The notes: a model not told the origin generated them from the letters alone. 53,109 bases of DNA from JBAXTZ01 sp037129925 (GCA_037129925.1 JBAXTZ010000024.1:1-53109); one strand, 5' to 3'; counted from the stretch's first letter, positions 1 to 9,359 are shown. Numbers and translations are program-made.

Positions 1-47
1 TCTGTAACGGTCTTTCACCGTCTAGTTGTTGCGCATGCCTGGCGCAC

Positions 48-98
48 GTAGGGGCAATTCACGAATTGCCCGCGTAGTTCGGGCGATTCATGAATCGC
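48..98. repeat. Dispersed double-palindrome repeat, copy 1
   Basis: The core GTAGGGGCAATTCACG is followed by its inverted half, then by a second perfect palindrome (GCGATTCATGAATCGC, 83-98). A near-identical two-hairpin copy lies at 1472-1526, and single-hairpin relatives lie at 6888-6913 and 16427-16452. The repeat is non-coding here. The rest of 1-171 shows no gene. Confidence 0.75.
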
Positions 99-171
99 AC
101 TCAACGCCTGCAAAAATGTGATAGAATTCTGCCGCTGAGTGCCTCCCCAGTTGCTCATGTCCAGCACACTA

Positions 172-203
172 CAAAAAAATCCCCGCGTTGCCGCGAGGAT
201 TTA
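172..203 (-). terminator. Rho-independent terminator of the asparaginase gene
   Basis: On the minus strand, an AAATCCTCGCG / CGCGGGGATTT stem with a GCAA loop is followed by a T run. It begins 12 bases beyond the asparaginase stop codon. Confidence 0.85.
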
Positions 204-214
204 AGAGCTAAAGT

Positions 215-1270
215 TTAGTATGTAGCAAATGCTTCGGCAATTTTGGCATAATCATTCGTCTTAGTCAAAAGCAGCCGCAACAGCACTCGCGCTTTGGCAG
301 GATTGAGATCATCTGCAGTGTTAAACTGCAATTTATCGTCTTGCATTTCCGAGTTCTTCCACACGTCACCGCTGCCCGTTCTCGAACTCATAACTACAGC
401 TATACCGCGACTACGAGCCTCGCTAAGCTGTGCAAAGTCTGCCTTAAACAAATTTCCATCACCAACGCCGGCCACAACAATGCCCTTGATGTTACGATTT
501 TTGGCAACAGCGGTAATTACATCTGCCGCCCCGCCTTCATATTCGTACACTATATCAACTTTTGGCAAAGACTTGATATCTTTTATATAAAACTCCGAGC
601 TTGCAGTGTGCTTGCGAAGAGGCTGCTTATATATTCTAATTTTGCCAAAGTCAACATATCCGATAGCACCAGTGTTTGGTGCCATAAAAGTGTCTACCGT
701 TGATGTGTTGGTTTTGGTGACATCGCGAGCGTCATAAATACGATCGTTCATCACCACTAGCACTCCCAACCCACTAGCTTTTTTAGATGCCGCCACAGCC
801 ACTGCGTTGTATAGATTAATCGGGCCATCAGCACTCATGGCAGTAGAAGGTCTCATCGAACCTACCACAACCACTGGCTTGTTCGTCCGCAAAACTAAAT
901 TCAAAAAAAATGCTGTTTCTTCCAGCGTATCAGTTCCATGCGTAATAACTATGCCGTCTATGCTGCTATCATCAAGATACTTTTGCGCGTCATTAGCTAT
1001 TTTTAGCCATACTTCATCGTTCATGTCCTGACTAGGTATATTCGCCACTTGGTCAAACTTCAAATTAGCAAGTTGGTCAATTCCGGGAACGCCTGCAACC
1101 AAACTATTAATCGAAACTTCACCGGCAGTATAAGCGTTTGAAGACGCTGTAGTGCCAGCGCCAGCTATCGTCCCCCCGGTAGCCAGTATTGCGATATTGG
1201 GCTTGTCTGCAGCTAGCGCACAAGAAGACACCAGCAACATAACCAAAAAAATCCACACGGACTTTTTCAT
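215..1270 (-). CDS. ansB: Secreted type II L-asparaginase
   Basis: Hydrolyses L-asparagine to aspartate and ammonia outside the cytoplasm. The start is the second in-frame Met (1270), which follows a strong GAGGGGG site; this removes nine residues from the longest frame. A signal peptide (MKKSVWIFLVMLLVSSCALA) ends either in an ALA signal-peptidase I site or at Cys17 of a VSSC lipobox, so a lipoprotein is possible. The two asparaginase signatures are present: ATGGTIAG with nucleophile Thr34, and HGTDT with the catalytic Thr113-Asp114 pair. A Lys in DVTKTNT fits the third catalytic residue. The length of 351 aa is normal for the family. The gene is monocistronic, with its own promoter, palindromic operator and terminator. 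Substrate preference (Asn versus Gln) cannot be judged from sequence alone. Confidence 0.95.
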   Translation of the reverse strand: MKKSVWIFLVMLLVSSCALAADKPNIAILATGGTIAGAGTTASSNAYTAGEVSINSLVAGVPGIDQLANLKFDQVANIPSQDMNDEVWLKIANDAQKYLDDSSIDGIVITHGTDTLEETAFFLNLVLRTNKPVVVVGSMRPSTAMSADGPINLYNAVAVAASKKASGLGVLVVMNDRIYDARDVTKTNTSTVDTFMAPNTGAIGYVDFGKIRIYKQPLRKHTASSEFYIKDIKSLPKVDIVYEYEGGAADVITAVAKNRNIKGIVVAGVGDGNLFKADFAQLSEARSRGIAVVMSSRTGSGDVWKNSEMQDDKLQFNTADDLNPAKARVLLRLLLTKTNDYAKIAEAFATY

Positions 1271-1302
1271 AAATCCCCCCTCATTATTTGACTTCATACT
1301 TT

Positions 1303-1331
1303 ACTATAATGTATTTACAAAAATTTGTAAA
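1303..1331 (-). promoter_or_regulatory. ansB promoter with overlapping palindrome
   Basis: On the minus strand, TTTACA (1326-1331), a 17-bp spacer and TATAGT (1303-1308) form a sigma-A promoter 33 bp upstream of the chosen start. An 18-bp near-perfect inverted repeat (TTTACAAA and TTTGTAAA arms, 1314-1331) covers the -35 box, so a repressor or nitrogen regulator may bind there. That function is inferred. Confidence 0.6.
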
Positions 1332-1346
1332 GCTGTGTTTACGAAA

Positions 1347-1424
1347 GCCGTGGGTGACATACCTCCATTTAGGTATGAATATGTCCACGGCGTTCATTGT
1401 AACCCCGGTTCGCCGGGGTTTTTT
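1347..1424 (+). ncRNA. Candidate small structured RNA with intrinsic terminator
   Basis: An outer stem GCCGTGG/CCACGGC (1347-1353 with 1385-1391) encloses an inner stem CATACCT/AGGTATG (1358-1364 with 1371-1377), with an asymmetric internal loop between them. A short linker leads to a strong terminator hairpin (AACCCCGG-TTCG-CCGGGGTT plus Us, 1401-1424). No ORF lies in it, and the next gene starts 295 bp later, so it behaves like an independent transcript rather than a leader. No clear plus-strand promoter was found; a TATAAT at 1305-1310 lacks a good -35. I do not recognise the family. Confidence 0.45.
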
Positions 1425-1471
1425 ATTTCACCAATATAGCCAGGATTGCGGCGTTGTGGATTTTCGACGAC

Positions 1472-1526
1472 GTAGGGGCAATTCACGAATTGCCCGTGTA
1501 GTTCGGGCGATTCGTGAATCGCCCCT
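1472..1526. repeat. Dispersed double-palindrome repeat, copy 2
   Basis: Two adjacent hairpins, GGGGCAATTC/GAATTGCCC and GGGCGATTC/GAATCGCCC, match copy 1 (48-98) almost base for base. It sits between the candidate small RNA and the next gene. Confidence 0.75.
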
Positions 1527-1659
1527 AAACGAAATGGTCTTAACCTGTTGACATTGGATATATAAACGCAAACTGTAAAATATAATTTAACCTACACATA
1601 CAACTTTTTTTGCACTGTCTTGAGAAGTTTCGTATGATTATTTTCGACTAATATTGTCC

Positions 1660-1688
1660 TTGACAAAATAACAAGTGCATATCACAAT
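1660..1688 (+). promoter_or_regulatory. Sigma-A-like promoter of the GH64-like gene
   Basis: A perfect TTGACA (1660-1665), a 17-bp spacer and CACAAT (1683-1688) lie 31 bp upstream of the ATG at 1719. Apart from the repeat, nothing else was seen between 1430 and 1718. Confidence 0.55.
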
Positions 1689-1718
1689 ACAAATATATCG
1701 CTTGAAAGGGGACGAACT

Positions 1719-2699
1719 ATGAAAGTATTTTTGCGGACGTTTTTTAATGTACCGATTTTTGTCACTTTTTTTATTATCTCCCTAGCTTTGTTTGTTTCTC
1801 CATCATCTAGCTCTGTTGCTCTGGCCGGCATGCAAATTTCCATCAATAATTATTCTGGCTATACAGTATATATTTATGATGTTGATTTGAGTGATACAGC
1901 TCCTACTGCTGCGCTTTCTTTAAGCGACGGTAAAATGACGTCAATTTCATTACAGACATTAAAAAATCCGGCTGCCAAGGTAGGAAGAAGAATATATGTT
2001 TCAAACATGCGGTTAGGCACGATTGAGAAAAACGGCGGCGGACTCTTGCCGGATGGTTTCTGCCCGTGGAATGACGGTAACGCGATGTACAGTTTTGCAG
2101 AATATAATTATGAGCCGGTCAATAACAGATATACTATTGATTTGCAATACATTGATGAATTCTCGTTTCCCCTGACAATTAAGTTCGGTAATGTTGGCAA
2201 ATATAGCGGTTGTCAGGAAAATTTTGAATATGGTTTGACGAGTTTTAGTGATATTGCCAGCGCGTTGAACAAGCAGAGTTCTTACTGGTCTAATCTGGTA
2301 TGGAACACGAGTAATCCGGCTTGTCCGATAACAGCCGCGAACTGGCCCAAGGGAATATACAGGATTATCGGTCCTAATAAAGTGTGGACATCACAATCTT
2401 CTGGTGGCGCATCAGGATTATCAGGCTACGCGCCGAACAGCTATCAGTCTTTTGTCAATGAATACCCGTTCAACGGAGACCAGTTATTCCAAAGCTCTAC
2501 AAATTTCGACGGATGGCGGTATACGACTAATCTACCGGCGAGCACCGGCTATGTCAAAGCACTTCACAGCGTTGCAACGCCTGACAAAACTGGCAAATAT
2601 GGGTTTTTTACGTATTGCAAGGACAATTATAATGGCGAGTTCACCTGGGTGCCGGTATCTGTAACGTGTGAGCTAAAGATCTACCACTATGACCGATAG
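1719..2699 (+). CDS. Secreted GH64/thaumatin-like beta-1,3-glucanase-related protein
   Basis: A 326-aa protein with a signal peptide (hydrophobic residues 8-36, ending near SSVALAG). Residues about 38-160 read like the N-terminal barrel of GH64 laminaripentaose-producing beta-1,3-glucanases and thaumatin-like folds: a NYSGYTVYIY strand, GRRIYVSN, a SFAEYNY segment, then IDLQYIDEFSFPLTIKF. A middle part (INYs-free in this copy; SYWSNLVW, WPKGIYRIIGPN) and a C-terminal GEFTWVP stretch complete the protein. I recognise this pattern by eye, and catalytic acids were not assigned. Catalysis could be lost, leaving a glycan-binding role. The GGGGA site 8 bp before the ATG supports the start. The gene is monocistronic. 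Confidence 0.55.
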   Translation: MKVFLRTFFNVPIFVTFFIISLALFVSPSSSSVALAGMQISINNYSGYTVYIYDVDLSDTAPTAALSLSDGKMTSISLQTLKNPAAKVGRRIYVSNMRLGTIEKNGGGLLPDGFCPWNDGNAMYSFAEYNYEPVNNRYTIDLQYIDEFSFPLTIKFGNVGKYSGCQENFEYGLTSFSDIASALNKQSSYWSNLVWNTSNPACPITAANWPKGIYRIIGPNKVWTSQSSGGASGLSGYAPNSYQSFVNEYPFNGDQLFQSSTNFDGWRYTTNLPASTGYVKALHSVATPDKTGKYGFFTYCKDNYNGEFTWVPVSVTCELKIYHYDR

Positions 2700-2745
2700 A
2701 CATAGCGGCTAACACTTGACATATGTAATCAAAACGAGGAAATTT

Positions 2746-2801
2746 TTGCCAATCGTCGATTTTTCGGCTATAATGTGACATGAGTATAGATTAGCCGAAA
2801 A
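2746..2801 (+). promoter_or_regulatory. Promoter with inverted repeat around the start site (DUF4143 ATPase)
   Basis: TTGCCA (2746-2751), a 17-bp spacer and TATAAT (2769-2774) form the promoter. A 10-bp inverted repeat (TTTTCGGCTA at 2761-2770, TAGCCGAAAA at 2792-2801) straddles the -10 box and start site and ends next to the AAGAGG ribosome site. It could be an operator in DNA or a hairpin in the mRNA leader. Confidence 0.6.
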
Positions 2802-2811
2802 GAGGTTGGAT

Positions 2812-4038
2812 ATGAAATATATTAATCGTGTCATGGAACGGATAATGCTCGAACTGAGTCAGCAATATCCGGCAATTTTGTTAACCGGCCCCCGACAAGT
2901 CGGCAAGACGACGATGTTGAAAAAGTTGATGGAAGGAACCGACCGCAAGTATGTAACCCTTGACGATTTAAACATTCGAGAATTGGCAAAAACTGATCCG
3001 GCTATGTTTTTTCAGATATACAAACCACCAATTTTGATCGACGAAGTACAATATGCCCCAGAATTGTTTTCTGCCATAAAAATGATTATTGACGACACCG
3101 GTAAACCTGGTGATTTTTGGCTGACCGGCTCGCAAATATTCAAACTTATGCACGGTGTCCAAGAATCGCTTGCAGGGCGTATCGCTATTTTGCAAATGTC
3201 TTCGCTTTCACAGATTGAATTTATGGGAACGGAATATGTTCTGCCCTTCAAAATTGACTTTCCCATGTTGGCACAAAAGCAACAACTAGTTAAAGCTATT
3301 GAAACACCCGAAATGTTTAAACGAATTTTTACCGGAGGAATGCCGGCAATATTAAGCGGTAAATATACCGATAGCAGTCTGTTCTACATGAGTTATCTTA
3401 GTTCATACTTGGAACGCGATGTCAGGGAATTGTCCGGGGCCATTGATTCGTTAAAATTTTTGAAATTTATTACCGCTGTAGCCGGGCGGTGTAGTCAAAT
3501 AGTTAATTACGCTGACATAGCCCGCGATGCCGACATCAACCAAATTACCGTCAAAAACTGGTTGACGATTTTAGAAACGCTGGGAATTATTTTTTACCTG
3601 CACCCTTATTCTAACAATGTGTTAAAACGAACAGTAAAGACTCCAAAACTTTATTTTTACGATACCGGTCTAGTCGTCTATCTCACAAAATGGAGCAGCC
3701 CGGAAACACTTGAGAACGGAGCCATGAGTGGCGCTATGTTCGAAAACTATGTCATAAGCGAGATTGTGAAAGGTTATCACAATGCTGCAACCATTCCGTT
3801 TATATATTATTACCGTGATAAAGATATGAAGGAAATCGATTTAATTATTGAAGCTGACGGCAAGCTGTCTCCGGTTGAAATCAAGAAATCAGCTTCACCT
3901 GCACCGCAACTAACATCGGTTTTTAAAATATTGGATCGGCAAAATATTGAACGCGGCAACGGGGCAGTGATTTGCATGAAAAATTCACTGTCCGCTTTCG
4001 ACAGTAAGAACTTTATCATACCAGCTTGGTTGGTTTAG
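2812..4038 (+). CDS. AAA ATPase with C-terminal DUF4143 nuclease-like domain
   Basis: A 408-aa member of the widespread 'ATP-binding protein, AAA_14 + DUF4143' family. Walker A is GPRQVGKTT near residue 27 and Walker B is ILIDEVQYAP. The sensor segment FWLTGSQIF and the PLSQIEF-like loop are typical. The C-terminal half has a winged-helix-like region, then a PD-(D/E)XK-like motif (EIDLIIEADGKLSPVEIKKS). The ATG at 2812 is preferred to an upstream TTG because AAGAGG lies 7 bp before it. The biological role of the family is unsettled; defence or toxin-antitoxin-like roles have been suggested. Two relatives occur at 32440 and 44014. Confidence 0.8.
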   Translation: MKYINRVMERIMLELSQQYPAILLTGPRQVGKTTMLKKLMEGTDRKYVTLDDLNIRELAKTDPAMFFQIYKPPILIDEVQYAPELFSAIKMIIDDTGKPGDFWLTGSQIFKLMHGVQESLAGRIAILQMSSLSQIEFMGTEYVLPFKIDFPMLAQKQQLVKAIETPEMFKRIFTGGMPAILSGKYTDSSLFYMSYLSSYLERDVRELSGAIDSLKFLKFITAVAGRCSQIVNYADIARDADINQITVKNWLTILETLGIIFYLHPYSNNVLKRTVKTPKLYFYDTGLVVYLTKWSSPETLENGAMSGAMFENYVISEIVKGYHNAATIPFIYYYRDKDMKEIDLIIEADGKLSPVEIKKSASPAPQLTSVFKILDRQNIERGNGAVICMKNSLSAFDSKNFIIPAWLV

Positions 4039-4062
4039 CCTTAAGGATTATAAACTGCACCT

Positions 4063-4091
4063 ATCCTGTCTTAACCGGCAGGATTTTTTTT
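4063..4091 (+). terminator. Rho-independent terminator after the DUF4143 ATPase
   Basis: ATCCTG/CAGGAT arms with a 10-base loop are followed by eight Ts, ending just before the convergent GGDEF gene. Confidence 0.75.
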
Positions 4092-4097
4092 CGTTCA

Positions 4098-6812
4098 TTA
4101 CCCGTCCGCGCCGATGAACTCCACAAACTGCGCCACCAGCTCCGGATCAAACTGCGTCCCGGCGCAGCGTTGCAATTCTTCGATTGCCAACTCATGCGAC
4201 ATCGCCTTTCGATACGTACGGTCACTGGTCATGGCATCATAAGCGTCAATGATTTTGATAATCCTGCTGATAAGCGGAATTGTTTTCCCCGTCAATCCGT
4301 TGGGATAACCGCTGCCATCCCAATTTTCGTGGTGCGCCAGCACTCCTTCTTGGACGTTGAAATTAACCATGCGGGTAGCCCGCAGAATCCGGTTCCCCAG
4401 CAATGTATGAGTTTCCATGACTTCCCATTCTGCAGCTGTGAGCGCGCCTTGTTTATTGACTATCGTCTCCGGCACGGCGACCTTGCCGATATCATGCAAA
4501 GTTGCCAGCAACGCCAGATCATAAACCTCCGCATCTGAAAGTTGTAGATGTTCGCCAAAGCCGAGGCTCAACGCTCGCATCCGCTTAGCGTGTTCCTCGG
4601 TCGAATCAGTTGCGTAGGCAGTTTGTTCCAGCTTCTCAAGCGTTTCCATGCGAACCTTGTTCTCTTCGTGGATTTTATTTTTGCACATCCGGGAATCGGC
4701 GAGATTTACTACGCTGTAAATGTCCTGTTCAAGTTCGCTCATGGTAGCGCAACCCAACGCCAACGAGACCGGAATGTCGGCAACGGCTGTGTCCCGGCAG
4801 CTTAACTGAATTTGCTCAATAATGTTTTGCGCCGTCGCCTCATCACAGCGTGGCAAAAACGCTACAAACTCATCGCCGCCATAGCGCACGACAATATCAT
4901 CAACGCGACAGCTGCCAGACATATGCTGCGCTGCGGTTTTTATCAGTTCATCGCCCTTGGCATAGCCAAATACATCGTTCGTAATTTTCAAGTTGTTGAC
5001 GTCGCCGCTGATGATGCTGACCGGCAGCTTGTCAACGGTATCCAAACGCTGCAATTGTTCTTCGAGAAAGCGGCGGTTATATAATCCAGTCAATACATCG
5101 TGATAACTTAAAAAAGCAATTCTTTCTTCATTGAGTTTGCGCTCGGTGATATCCTCAATCATACACAAATGACGCGGACGTTCGTTAGCTTTTACATGCA
5201 GTTTGGCTACTGTCATATTGATCCAGATAGCGGTGCCGTGTTTGCAGAGATAGCGTTTTTCCATACGGAATCCGGTTAGTTCTCCGGCCAACATGCGCTG
5301 TGTAAAATCAAGATTGTTCTGAATATCGTCCGGATGGGTAATGCTTATCCAGTCAACTTGTGTCAATTCTTCCATATCTCTGCCAGTAATTGCGGAAAAC
5401 GCCGGATTGGTTTCCAGATATTTTCCCGTAACCGTATCTACCACGGCAATGCCCAACGGCGCCTCAATGAACAAACTCCGGAAGCGCTCCTGGCTCGCGC
5501 GTAGCTCGGTTTCGGCTTTAATCCGTGCACTAATGTTTTTGAATACGCCAAAAAGATACCGGCCGCTTTCCGTAGTAATGGCAGAGCTGGTAATCTCCAC
5601 CGGTATCCGGCTGTTAGCTTTGGTTAAAACTTCGCTTTCAACCAATACGTTTTCGCCATCGGTCTGTTTTTGGAATCCGGTCATTGTTTCTGCTACGCGA
5701 TCGTACGGATGCAACTTGTCAGCGTTCATTGACAACAACTCAGTTTTGGAATAGCCGGTCAACAACTCGGCGGCCTTGTTGCAGTCAACAAGCTGTCGGG
5801 ATGCCGGATCCGCAACGAAAATGGCATCGACTGAATTACTAAACAGCGCCGCATATTTTTCTTCGACCTGTTTGCGCTCATTAATATCGGTGTCGGTGCC
5901 GCGATAGCCGGTTAACTTACCCCGGTCATCCACAATCGGAATACCGGTCGTCGAAACCCAAATACTCTGACCCGTGGCAGTTTGAACACAGTTTTCCAGA
6001 TTGACAAATTTTTCTTGGCGGGCAAACATCTCAAGCGTTGCTTTTTTAAATTCAGCACGCCCTTGTTCGGGATGGAGATCATAAAAGTATTTCTTGTTGA
6101 TGATTTCGTGTGGTTGCAACCCTGTTACGGTCGTACACACATCGCTGATATAGGTATAAAGGCCGCAGACATCTACTTCCCAGTGATACACCCGGTTTTG
6201 TTCGGCAAGCAGTTCATACCGCTCTTCACTTTCCTGCAGATGCTGCTCGGCTTGTTTGCGCTCGCTGATATCACTAACCACCAAGCTGCATTCCGGCGAA
6301 CCGTCGGCTCCTGCAACACGGCTGGTAGTCAGCTGAGCCCAGAAAGTCGTTTTGTCCGGTCTTACGAGCCGCAATTCGCACTTCTGCGATTCACCAGTCG
6401 CAAGCAACTTTTTCTGGAACAGATAATAAATATCGGCATCATCGCTCAAAATATGCCGGCTGAACGGTGTCCGGATCAACTTACGGCTGACCGCGCCCAG
6501 CAACCTGGAAAAAGTCAGGCTGACCTCCTGCAACATTCCACTGGTGGAAATAGTGCAATAGCCGACCGGAGCCAGATTGTAAAAATCCAAATAGCGCGCC
6601 TTGCTTTCTTCGAGTTCCACTTGGACACGGCGTAGCTCTTCGTTTTGCATCTCCAGTTCAATCTGATGTACCCGAAGTTCGTACAGTGCCTGCCGCACTG
6701 GCTTCGGGGTCTCATTTGCCGCGTCCTCCAACTCTGTGTCGGTTGTTCGCAGAACCATTTCTTCGGCGAGCTGACGCAGGCACAGCCCGGAGCTATTGTT
6801 TTTTTTCATCAT
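4098..6812 (-). CDS. PAS4-GGDEF-HD-GYP cyclic-di-GMP signalling protein
   Basis: A 904-aa soluble protein. About four PAS domains lie at residues 65-180, 195-310, 320-435 and 445-555, followed by GGDEF (about 570-720) and HD-GYP (about 730-900). The cyclase half keeps GGDEF, with an RVDD inhibitory I-site five residues before it. The phosphodiesterase half keeps HDIGK and HHENWDGSGYP, so both synthesis and breakdown of c-di-GMP are possible, gated by ligands or redox state at the PAS domains. No membrane segment was seen. The start is MMKK after GAGGG; the second Met (6809) has better spacing. It lies downstream of, and co-oriented with, a paralogue, so a tandem duplication with divergence of the PAS part is likely. 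Confidence 0.9.
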   Translation of the reverse strand: MMKKNNSSGLCLRQLAEEMVLRTTDTELEDAANETPKPVRQALYELRVHQIELEMQNEELRRVQVELEESKARYLDFYNLAPVGYCTISTSGMLQEVSLTFSRLLGAVSRKLIRTPFSRHILSDDADIYYLFQKKLLATGESQKCELRLVRPDKTTFWAQLTTSRVAGADGSPECSLVVSDISERKQAEQHLQESEERYELLAEQNRVYHWEVDVCGLYTYISDVCTTVTGLQPHEIINKKYFYDLHPEQGRAEFKKATLEMFARQEKFVNLENCVQTATGQSIWVSTTGIPIVDDRGKLTGYRGTDTDINERKQVEEKYAALFSNSVDAIFVADPASRQLVDCNKAAELLTGYSKTELLSMNADKLHPYDRVAETMTGFQKQTDGENVLVESEVLTKANSRIPVEITSSAITTESGRYLFGVFKNISARIKAETELRASQERFRSLFIEAPLGIAVVDTVTGKYLETNPAFSAITGRDMEELTQVDWISITHPDDIQNNLDFTQRMLAGELTGFRMEKRYLCKHGTAIWINMTVAKLHVKANERPRHLCMIEDITERKLNEERIAFLSYHDVLTGLYNRRFLEEQLQRLDTVDKLPVSIISGDVNNLKITNDVFGYAKGDELIKTAAQHMSGSCRVDDIVVRYGGDEFVAFLPRCDEATAQNIIEQIQLSCRDTAVADIPVSLALGCATMSELEQDIYSVVNLADSRMCKNKIHEENKVRMETLEKLEQTAYATDSTEEHAKRMRALSLGFGEHLQLSDAEVYDLALLATLHDIGKVAVPETIVNKQGALTAAEWEVMETHTLLGNRILRATRMVNFNVQEGVLAHHENWDGSGYPNGLTGKTIPLISRIIKIIDAYDAMTSDRTYRKAMSHELAIEELQRCAGTQFDPELVAQFVEFIGADG

Positions 6813-6887
6813 ACACCCTCGTTATTGCCGCCAACCGCCAACCGCCAATCGCCCCTACACCGAAAATGGTAATTTCACCAATACAGC

Positions 6888-6913
6888 GGGCAACCACAGG
6901 GGGTTGCCCCTAC
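6888..6913. repeat. Dispersed single-hairpin repeat overlapping a stop codon
   Basis: On the minus strand it reads GTAGGGGCAACCCCC, then TGTGGTTGCCC. It is the same family as the copy at 16427-16452 and shares the GTAGGGGC start of the copies at 48 and 1472. The TAG of GTAGGGG is the stop codon of the upstream HD-GYP gene. Confidence 0.7.
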
Positions 6914-9099
6914 GCGCCGATAAATTCCACAAACTTCGTCACCAACTCCGGGTCGAACTGGGTTCCGGCGCAGCGTTGCAGTTCTTCGATTGCAGCCGCG
7001 TGGGGTATGGCAGTTTGGTACGGGCGGTCGTGGGTCATGACATCATAGGCGTCGATTATTGCAATTATTCGACTGAGTAGCGGAATGGCAGTCTCCTTCA
7101 AGCCGCTCGGATAGCCACTGCCATCCCAGTGCTCGTGATGCGCCAGCGCCGCCTCCTCAACATTAAAACTAACCATGCGGGTAGCCCGCAAAATCCGATT
7201 ACTCATAACCGGATGAGTTTTTAGCTCATCCCATTCTTCTTTACTAAGTTTTCCAGATTTATTCAACAATTGCTCAGAAACAGCGATTTTTCCGATATCG
7301 TGGACCGTTGCCAATGTTGTCAGATCGAACAACGCTTCAATTGGCAATTTCAAATATTCACCAAAACCGGTCGCGCACACCAGCATCCGTTCGCCGTGTT
7401 CCTCGGTATTATCTTTTTCATATACCGTACGTTCCAGCGCTTCGAGCGTGTCTAGTCGGACACGATTGACGGCGCTAAACTTGTTTTTGTACATCCTGGT
7501 TTCCGCGGTGTTCACTACGGTCATTAGCTCTTGATCAGGCACCGTCTTACTGGCACATCCCAACGCCACGGACACCGAGATTCCTTGGATGGTTTCCGTC
7601 AGGCATTTCATTTTGATCCGCTCTAAAATATTTCCGGCTGTTGCTTCATCGCATTTTGGCAAAAACACCACAAATTCATCGCCGCCAAACCGCACCACAC
7701 AATCTTCGGCACGACAACAGTCTTTCATAATTCGCGCTACAGTTGCTATCAATTCGTCGCCAGCGGAATGGCCAAAAACATCATTGATAATTTTGAGACT
7801 GTTGACATCGCCGCTGATAATCGAAATGGGCAACTGGCGGACGGTGTCCATCCGCAACAGCTCTTCTTCAAAATAACGGCGGTTATACAAACCAGTCAGG
7901 ACATCATGGAAACTCAGGTAAACCAGATCAGCTTCCGCCAGTTTTCGGGCGGTAATATCCCGAAATGACCACACCCGCCCGACAACCTTGTTGTCCAACC
8001 GCTGCGGTTGTGAATAACGTTCAATTATTCTTCCATCTTTGAGAATTACTGTCTCCAGGCTGGTTGCGCTCGGAGTCTTGTACAATTCAATAGCTTTAGT
8101 CAGATAATCTTCCGAATCCACCACTTGCAACAACATATGTTTCAATAGTTGTTCGTCTTTATTTAATTCCAACAACTCTGAGGGAATTCGCCACATGTCC
8201 GCAAATTTTTGATTATACTGCTTCACGCTTCGCTTCAGGTCAACAACTAAGATTCCATCCGCTGTCGATTCCAACGCCGCATCAATAAGTGATTTTTTAT
8301 TCGCCAATTCACGCTCAATATTCATCCGCTCGGTAATATCCCGAAATGACCACACCCGCCCGATAACCTTGTCGCCAAATATTTGCGGTTGTGAGTGCCT
8401 TTCGATGCACCGACCGTCGGCGAACAGCACTACGTCATCAATACAAGCTTCCGGCCGACGATAGAGGTCCTGGACTTTTGCCCTGAATTCATCCGGATCA
8501 GCCAACTGATTCATCACATAGTTTAGCAACACCTCATCATCGTTGAGCGCCGACACTTCAGCGGGAATGGCCCACAAATCGACAAACTTCCGATTGTACT
8601 GAGTTACTTGTCCGGAAGCATTCACGACCAGAATTGCGTCAACCGTCGATTCCAAAGTCGCGTTTAGGAGTGAATGATACAACCGTTGTTTTTCTTCGGC
8701 AAGTTTGCGGTCAGTGATATCCCGAAACAAAAGCACCCGGCCGACTACCACATCGTCAAGCTTTTGTAGCTTAATCGTGCGCTCTAATGTTCGTCCGTCT
8801 ACAAGTTTGATTTCTTCATCATCAATATTCATTGATTTGTTGTAATTATTCCGCATCTCACTTTTTAATTTTTCTTTGTCAATTACTTTTAATAAGCATA
8901 TCTCCTGAATTTGTTTTTCGTTACATCCCGCCAACTCTGCTGGCGTAATGTTCCACATTTCCAAGAATTTTCTATTATAGATTTTTAAATTTCTGTTTGC
9001 ATCTACAGCAAATATGCCCTCATTGCTGGCTTCCAAAGAAGCCAGCAACAACGAATTGGTATTCTTAAGCATTTTGAGTTGGTCATTATTGGTTTTCAT
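6910..9099 (-). CDS. PAS3-GGDEF-HD-GYP cyclic-di-GMP signalling protein
   Basis: A 729-aa soluble protein. Three similar PAS domains (about residues 20-130, 140-260 and 265-385) each end in an RVWSFRDIT- or RVLLFRDIT-like strand, showing internal duplication. GGDEF (about 395-545) has RAED as its I-site and an intact GGDEF motif. HD-GYP (about 555-725) has HDIGK and HHEHWDGSGYP. The start is placed at 9099, after a GGAG site, 26 codons inside the longest frame. The C-terminal halves of this protein and its downstream neighbour are close paralogues. Its last codon lies in a dispersed repeat, so the repeat insertion may have reset the 3' end. Together the pair could tune c-di-GMP. Confidence 0.9.
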   Translation of the reverse strand: MKTNNDQLKMLKNTNSLLLASLEASNEGIFAVDANRNLKIYNRKFLEMWNITPAELAGCNEKQIQEICLLKVIDKEKLKSEMRNNYNKSMNIDDEEIKLVDGRTLERTIKLQKLDDVVVGRVLLFRDITDRKLAEEKQRLYHSLLNATLESTVDAILVVNASGQVTQYNRKFVDLWAIPAEVSALNDDEVLLNYVMNQLADPDEFRAKVQDLYRRPEACIDDVVLFADGRCIERHSQPQIFGDKVIGRVWSFRDITERMNIERELANKKSLIDAALESTADGILVVDLKRSVKQYNQKFADMWRIPSELLELNKDEQLLKHMLLQVVDSEDYLTKAIELYKTPSATSLETVILKDGRIIERYSQPQRLDNKVVGRVWSFRDITARKLAEADLVYLSFHDVLTGLYNRRYFEEELLRMDTVRQLPISIISGDVNSLKIINDVFGHSAGDELIATVARIMKDCCRAEDCVVRFGGDEFVVFLPKCDEATAGNILERIKMKCLTETIQGISVSVALGCASKTVPDQELMTVVNTAETRMYKNKFSAVNRVRLDTLEALERTVYEKDNTEEHGERMLVCATGFGEYLKLPIEALFDLTTLATVHDIGKIAVSEQLLNKSGKLSKEEWDELKTHPVMSNRILRATRMVSFNVEEAALAHHEHWDGSGYPSGLKETAIPLLSRIIAIIDAYDVMTHDRPYQTAIPHAAAIEELQRCAGTQFDPELVTKFVEFIGA

Positions 9100-9359
9100 A
9101 ACTACTCCAATTTTCGCCTGACAATCCGCCGGCGGATGCGCCGATTCCGACGATTGGAAATTTTGGGTTGTAAACAAGAACTGGCTCAGCGTTCTTCTCT
9201 TTGCTGATTATTTGGCTATTTTATTTTGTAGTCATCTGGCTCCTTGCTTTTTTACAAAATAAATTAATATTTCTCTCACAGATTATACCACGTTCACAGT
9301 TTTTTTAATGTTTTATAAAAACAAATCCATAGTCAAACAATAGTTAGTCAGGCTAATAA

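Noticed and set aside
1288..1310. Plus-strand TTGACT and TATAAT as a promoter for the small RNA
   Set aside because: Spacing is only 11 bp, too short for sigma-A; the same bases work better as the minus-strand asparaginase promoter region.
5982..6635. Long plus-strand frame opposite the PAS region
   Set aside because: Shadow of the minus-strand gene: no ribosome site, no recognisable domain, and the opposite frame encodes clear PAS domains.
9100..9300. c-di-GMP riboswitch ahead of the GGDEF/HD-GYP gene
   Set aside because: The leader is long, but the conserved GEMM core could not be read in it.
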